Shown piece by piece: positions 61,501-64,000 of a DNA stretch of 64,000 nucleotides. A model generated the notes under the pieces. That model saw only the letters and a program-made list of their open reading frames with translations, searched no databases and was not told the origin of the DNA. Position 1 is the stretch's first letter. Each line of letters starts with the position of its first letter. The stretch is from Spodoptera frugiperda (Eukaryota; Arthropoda; Insecta; Lepidoptera; Noctuidae). A program made the position numbers and the translations under genes. Location of the stretch: the NCBI RefSeq assembly GCF_023101765.2, contig NC_064239.1, forward strand, positions 7,208,231 to 7,272,230, written 5' to 3'.

Positions 61501-64000
61501 TAAGTGGTTGATAAATAGTTTTTGATAGTTTAGTGGGTCATCATCATCATCATCATCATCATCAGCCGAGAGACGTCCACTGCTGAACAAAGGCCTCCCC
61601 TTGGTCCTCCACGTAGAACGACAAGCCGCCACCTGCATCCACTGGCTCCCCGCCACTCTGACGATGTTTGGTGGGTCACCTTCAATCTTCTATTAAGTCG
61701 ACGTTGTCTGGTTACGACGTGACATAAGATTGTTGCAGTGACCACCAACATCGTATGCAGATGCAGACTTCGTGTATGGCATATTAGTTTTATGTTATAC
61801 TCAATCTAATTATTATGTTTGTTGCACCTTGTCTTGGAAGTGGCTTGGTCTTTACTTACAGTTTATCTTTACTTTCCATTCTATAGTTTTTGCACACTTC
61901 TCTTTCATATTTTAAACCTGTAACACATTAATACAGGTGGCGGCAGCATCGGCGACTCAAGCGAGTCATGTTCCATGGACGTAGGCGGTGCGAGTGTGCC
62001 CCCCGAGGCGGGCGAGGGCGGGCTGCGCGCCAGTAAGTCGGACACGAGCCTCACGGACTCGTTCGTGGTGGTCTCCGCGCCCGCCTCGCCCGCCTCGCCC
62101 GCCCCCGCGCAGAAACAGGCCGCCAAGATACAACCCGCCACTGTCGATATAGGTGAGGATGTGTGGAATTTATTTGTTTTGTAATTGCTGATTTTTTTAT
62201 GTGAAAGAGCTGAATTGATAATCTTGATGTTAATGACTTCAAAACTTGTAACGTTTAATTTATTATCGCATAGAGAGCAACACAAGCTGATGAGACAGTT
62301 ACAAGTATATTACTGACTTTTTAGGTAATTGAGAATGCTTCCCATTCTCATGGTTCTGCTTCTGGCAACATCGCCCACCACCGTTTTTCCACCCAACAGT
62401 ACTTATGACTGTAGTTTTAACCCATACATCGACATTGTCATTTAAGCAATCCTTCCGTCCTGGTACGTATCTAAACTCCACATTTTGTCCACAGAATCCG
62501 GCATGAAATGGATCCGGCGCCTAGTCCTCCGCGGCAAGTTGACGATGCACACGGCGTACGAGCGCCGCGACAACGCGTGCCCCGCCTCCGTCACCGCCGT
62601 CGCCGCCGCGCGCAGCGGACGGGGACTCGCCGTCGGAGACGCTAGGGGACGGGTAATATTTTTATTATATCATTCGCCTTTTCTGGTTGAATATAGCATT
62701 CTTATTTCATGATAGCAAAGCATATAGTGAAGCCTTACAGAAACTTGTTGTTAATTAAAGCAAGAAACTCTCACTTGCTATGTGACAACATTTGATTTCT
62801 GAAGATTTTTAATGGTTTTCTCTGTTAACATTTTATAATATGTCTATCATCTTGTAGCCCAAACATTATAATTCTCAAAAATATTTGTTCATTATTATTT
62901 AACTTATAAACTAAAGATGGTTAATTTTTATACCCAGCCTTCATTTCGATTCGTTATCGTATCACAATGAAATGGTTTATTAAGTATGTCGTAATTTCTT
63001 TATAGATTTTCCGTTGGTCTGCCCCTGACATGTCGAGCGCGGCGGGAGCTAAGGGCGGCCCCGCCGACCACTGGATCCGAGACGATACCGCACCCTACTG
63101 TACACAATGCCAGGTATCTATATATATAAAACTCTTCCGTTACTGAGTGACTGACTGACTGACTGACAGACAACGCACAGTCGAAACTACTGGTCGTAGA
63201 CAGCTGAAATTTGGAATGTAGGTTCCTTGGGATATGTAGGGGAGCACTAAGAAAGGATTTTTGGAAATTCAACCGCCAAGGGGGGAAAAGGGGTAAAAAC
63301 GTTTCTATGAAAAATCTTATTCCTTGGGTTTATAAACTTGAAACTTGGCATGAACACGTACATAGGCAAGTAAATATGTTTGACATTATAAGTTTTTTCA
63401 AACTACCCTCCAATCGTGATTTAGGGGTGCGATTGGGTGACTGATTTATTAACGCACAGCCGAAACCGCTCGGTATAGGAGTCTGAGATTTTGAACAGAG
63501 GTTCCTTTAGTAACATAAGTGAGCACTAAGAAGGGATTTTTGAAATGTCAACCCCCAAGGGGGGAAACGGGATAAACTGAGCCGCGGCTGCGGGAAAGTT
63601 CTAACGAGATACCGTGGCCCCGGAACGCAAAGGGCAACTGAAGGAACGAGGTGGGTTTTAGTCAGTAAAAGTCTGACACTCCCTTCCGTTTCACCCAGAG
63701 CGGGAGAAGATTTCAGCCTGTGGAAGAAAAAGCCCTGTCGAGATCATTAAAAAACGCTATATATAACCGAATTACACGTGGGCGAAGCCGCGGGCGGAAA
63801 GCTATGTATTATAATCAATTCTAAAACTCACCCCTTCTTTTTACTTTTAAAGTTGCAAGAAAAAACTATAATGGCGACGTAATATTCAGTGTAATACAAT
63901 GTATCCTGTGTTACCGCAGGTGCGGTTCACGGCGCTGGAGCGGCGCCACCACTGCCGCGAGTGCGGCGCGGTGTTCTGCGGGCGCTGCTCGCGGTACGAG
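38085..64000 (+). CDS. bchs: Blue cheese / WDFY3 (ALFY), 54 exons, C-terminus cut by window edge
   Basis: A giant scaffold: 54 exons joined with consistent phase give 3,537 residues to base 64000; human WDFY3 and fly Bchs are about 3,500 residues. Start: ATG preceded by in-frame TAG (38073-38075). Order: armadillo-like N-terminal region, concanavalin-like module (about 1022-1254), long helical middle, BEACH-type PH (about 2441-2600), BEACH (about 2600-2900), WD40 repeats, acidic linker with a candidate LC3-interacting motif, last WD repeat, and FYVE finger with WIRD and RRHHCREC, stopping before its last part. Family role: cytosolic/nuclear scaffold that recruits Atg5-Atg12 and LC3/GABARAP to p62-positive protein aggregates and binds PI3P. 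Exon lists are in the block entries. Introns are mostly 70-400 nt; those over 500 nt mostly carry repeats. Only roughly 45 residues and the stop should lie beyond the window. Confidence 0.96.
42802..43346 (+). other. bchs intron 11
   Basis: 545 nt. Contains a small lepidopteran-type repeat patch at about 43150-43190 with the palindromic CCCATCCATCGGGATGGG. Otherwise AT-rich, with no coding features supported. Confidence 0.4.
45400..46180. mobile_element. Compound non-autonomous element in bchs intron 16
   Basis: Outer ends are inverted: ACCCGACTGCG at 45405-45415 and CGCAGTCGGGT near 46157-46167. From left to right: the GCCAGAAGGAGGGTTATG motif, a (GTAT)n microsatellite (about 45444-45498), and 142-bp tandem units at 45521-45662 and 45663-45804 plus a partial third unit to about 45893. 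A 250-bp foldback follows (arms about 45931-46038 and 46075-46180). No transposase frame. The ORFs on both strands here are repeats read through. Confidence 0.72.
45521..45893 (+). repeat. 142-bp tandem units (2.6 copies)
   Basis: Each unit runs from CCTAAACGGCTTGATGGAT through TTACTGTGAGAGTGACACTG and CAAAATGGCGGATTTTTGGC to TTTCTCACTCTCTA. Units 1 and 2 have identical length; unit 3 stops after GATATATCAAAATAT, where the foldback begins. Confidence 0.85.
46653..47787 (+). CDS. bchs: bchs exons 18-21: concanavalin A-like module (residues 1022-1254)
   Basis: Exons 46653-46807, 46890-47111, 47256-47405, 47618-47787. FVEFDMSAEGFGCLYLPSIA, then GLTYSTWICVEKYSD, EGQWHHLVLVLNR, FSLYLDGQHMHSGKLHYV. 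The W..HL.LV motif, the 'G...Y.S..I..' strand order and a final strand C.LGTPP.WR match the ConA-like lectin/glucanase fold found in front of the BEACH module in WDFY3, NBEA and LRBA. Confidence 0.9.
48021..55496 (+). CDS. bchs: bchs exons 22-37: middle helical region (residues 1255-2440)
   Basis: Exons 48021-48395, 48475-48759, 48832-49406, 49485-49640, 49941-50235, 50569-50689, 50932-51119, 52140-52349, 52515-52693, 52983-53161, 53335-53537, 53807-53991, 54310-54568, 54953-55098, 55211-55314, 55399-55496. Recognisable segments: VYSKNDNKAIAKMLGMSSHE, HNSAGHLMGPARCLGG, GRNLMAGAARRVWEELY and RRNHSFYQHYPYRPDLD. Exon 28 starts with a Ser/Thr/Gly-rich disordered stretch. Exons 35-37 (NEPTTSGDTSLDVANSDGS, then NEDGPDNEDEDEQPTPPP) form an acidic disordered linker before the PH domain. 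Confidence 0.95.
51120..52139 (+). other. bchs intron 28 (1.0 kb)
   Basis: The longest bchs intron without a repeat I can name (intron 16 is longer but filled by the compound element). A 101-codon ORF at 51265-51570 is hydrophobic and cysteine-rich by chance composition; no domain was recognised. Confidence 0.4.
54702..54905 (-). mobile_element. tRNA-derived SINE in bchs intron 34
   Basis: On the minus strand: an A-box-like TGGCGCGGTGG (54884-54894) and a perfect Pol III B box GGTTCGATTCC (54841-54851). A tRNA-unrelated body follows, ending in a poly-A tail (poly-T at 54701-54711 on the plus strand). The tRNA-like part does not close a full cloverleaf acceptor stem, so it is a SINE head rather than a gene. 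Confidence 0.75.
55682..56572 (+). CDS. bchs: bchs exons 38-40: PH-BEACH domain (residues 2441-2602)
   Basis: Exons 55682-55911, 56048-56153, 56423-56572. ISHMFRCARIQGLDTTEGLL, GREHCYVIDGFTLL, KRRYLLQPIALEVFSSDGRN and LLAFPRKVRNKVYSRFTALA match the atypical PH domain that packs on BEACH. Exon 40 ends GDTSVTQRWL; in the family the next residues are RGEISNFQYL, which exon 41 supplies. Between exons 39 and 40 lies an unexplained open stretch (56229-56325). Confidence 0.95.
56664..58609 (+). CDS. bchs: bchs exons 41-45: BEACH domain (residues 2603-2922)
   Basis: Exons 56664-56882, 57108-57259, 57487-57614, 57851-58085, 58383-58609. RGEISNFQYLMHLNTLAGRS, LMQYPVFPWILADYDS, YHYGTHYSSAMIVCSYLVRM, GGHFDLADRMFHS, DVKELIPEFFYLPEFLVNSN, GDVVLPPWARGD, HHWIDLVFGYKQTG, VFHHLFYEGNVDIYN and GFINNFGQIPKQLF are all present. 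The BEACH core looks fully intact, with no missing block. Confidence 0.97.
58836..60461 (+). CDS. bchs: bchs exons 46-48: WD40 repeats (residues 2923-3153)
   Basis: Exons 58836-59089, 59779-60027, 60273-60461. Blades are marked by YVAWGFADHSLRIGNYDNDK, CVCPSDKTIVTAGTSTVVTV followed by WQYW, GHEEAVTCLAASPAYNLVVS then SRDGQAIVWDVERG, and GSWLYAWSINGSLLG; the last blade finishes with GVVRMWSID in exon 49. This region of ALFY contacts Atg5. Intron 46 (59090-59778) carries tandem LINE-like tails and a repeat B relative. Confidence 0.94.
59156..59573 (+). mobile_element. Two tandem truncated LINE-type 3' ends in bchs intron 46
   Basis: Copies at about 59156-59370 and 59376-59573 share GCGGTTTCACCCGC, ATAGCCTATAGCCTTCCTC, CAACACAAAAAGAATTATTC, GGAGATTAGCGC, a (CAAA)n run and the end TTTATAATATTAGTATAGAT. 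The sequence resembles RTE-type LINE tails common in Lepidoptera. Copy 2 starts right after the tail of copy 1. Confidence 0.68.
59600..59690 (+). repeat. Family-B relative, copy 4 (diverged)
   Basis: GTTGCTCATAATTATGAGC followed by TTCTAGTTTAGCTTGAAA and GATATGATAATTAAT, the worn order of family B. Confidence 0.45.
60626..62152 (+). CDS. bchs: bchs exons 49-51: acidic linker with candidate LIR
   Basis: Exons 60626-60902, 61188-61499, 61937-62152. After MWSIDYIAET comes a long disordered Glu/Ser-rich segment with short direct repeats of the type SESEVKSERSESETK and EPKEEPEPEPV. It lies between the main WD40 blades and the last WD segment. Exon 51 has SKSDTSLTDSFVVVSAP: an aromatic-x-x-V core (FVVV, codons at 62062-62073, residue about 3392) with an Asp two residues before it, placed where human ALFY has its LIR (FIFV). 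A short Ala/Ser/Pro tandem follows (SAPASPASPAPA). Confidence 0.9.
60950..61012 (+). repeat. Family-C repeat, copy 4 (bchs intron 49)
   Basis: GGGCGGCAAACGAGCATACG, GGTCTTCTGATGGTAAGCC, CCATGAACGGC: the shortened family order. Confidence 0.55.
61539..61680 (+). repeat. (CAT)n-headed dispersed repeat in bchs intron 50
   Basis: Eight CAT units (about 61539-61563) followed by AGACGTCCACTGCTGAACAA, AGGCCTCCCCTTGG, CCACGTAGAACGACA and CTGACGATGTTTGGTGGGTC. I recognise this as a frequent lepidopteran repeat with a microsatellite end, probably a LINE-type 3' end read backwards. Confidence 0.6.
62495..64000 (+). CDS. bchs: bchs exons 52-54: last WD segment and FYVE finger (truncated by window)
   Basis: Exons 62495-62652, 63006-63113, 63920-64000 (open). 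GKLTMHTAYERRDNACPAS and VGDARGRIFRWSAPDM close the propeller. The FYVE finger follows: WIRD (canonical WxxD), C-x2-C (CTQC), basic patch RRHHCREC, CG..FC..C (CGAVFCGRC) and SRYE at the window end. The PI3P-contacting residues seen here are intact. The final RVC motif and the last zinc-binding pair lie outside the window. Confidence 0.95.
63114..63835. mobile_element. Nested repeats in bchs intron 53
   Basis: Starts with a (TGAC)n run (63148-63168). Two related units follow, each with AGGTTCCTT, GAGCACTAAGAA and GGATTTTTG, then CAACC.CCAAGGGGGGAAA (about 63170-63300 and 63440-63580). A family-A copy (63583-63740) follows and a LINE-type end, ACACGTGGGCGAAGCCGCGGG, lies near 63773. This fills nearly all of the 806-nt intron before the last visible exon. 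Confidence 0.58.

Noticed and set aside
61150..61656. 168-codon minus-strand ORF with an aspartate run
   Set aside because: The Asp run is the (CAT)n microsatellite read backwards, and the rest is antisense to bchs exon 50; no domain.

Overview
This is a eukaryotic window, almost certainly from a moth or butterfly (Lepidoptera). It is AT-rich, its genes are split into many short exons, and it carries dispersed repeats of kinds I recognise from lepidopteran genomes. The species cannot be named from the sequence. I rebuilt four protein genes by joining exons at GT/AG sites and checking reading phase across every junction. Most of the long single-frame ORFs are chance or antisense shadows.

Layout. 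(1) 224-935, +: the last two coding exons of an aminoacylase-1 (ACY1-like) gene whose 5' part lies outside the window. (2) 7058-33351, +: a complete nuclear receptor gene, the orthologue of Drosophila dissatisfaction (dsf, NR2E/tailless group). It has ten coding exons and 441 codons. The first coding exon is only 10 nt, and intron 3 is 14.6 kb. (3) 34257-36207, -: a complete CHORD-CS protein gene (CHORDC1/morgana, an HSP90 co-chaperone), six exons and 351 codons, convergent with dsf. (4) 38085 to the window edge, +: a blue cheese/WDFY3 (ALFY) gene, a giant PH-BEACH-WD40-FYVE selective-autophagy scaffold. I resolved 54 coding exons in continuous phase (3,537 codons); the window stops inside the FYVE finger, so only the extreme C-terminus is missing.

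The spaces between genes, and the large introns, hold most of the structure not explained by genes: a 1.7-kb inverted-repeat palindrome and a 1.15-kb TIR element with a pogo/Tigger-like transposase remnant in dsf introns; at least four dispersed repeat families present in several copies; a tRNA-derived SINE, a compound 0.8-kb element with 142-bp tandem units, and tandem LINE-like tails in bchs introns.

Functionally the four genes are unrelated (amino-acid deacylation, neural/sexual-differentiation transcription factor, HSP90 co-chaperone, aggrephagy scaffold). Nothing suggests a co-regulated system. CHORDC1 and bchs are head-to-head 1.9 kb apart; dsf and CHORDC1 are tail-to-tail. I found no viral, toxin, CRISPR or rRNA genes and no convincing functional tRNA gene. 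I did not find a clearly new biological system. The items most worth checking are the dsf micro-exon start, the palindrome, a possible alternative terminal exon of bchs, the candidate LIR motif and the exon-by-exon GC mosaic of bchs.
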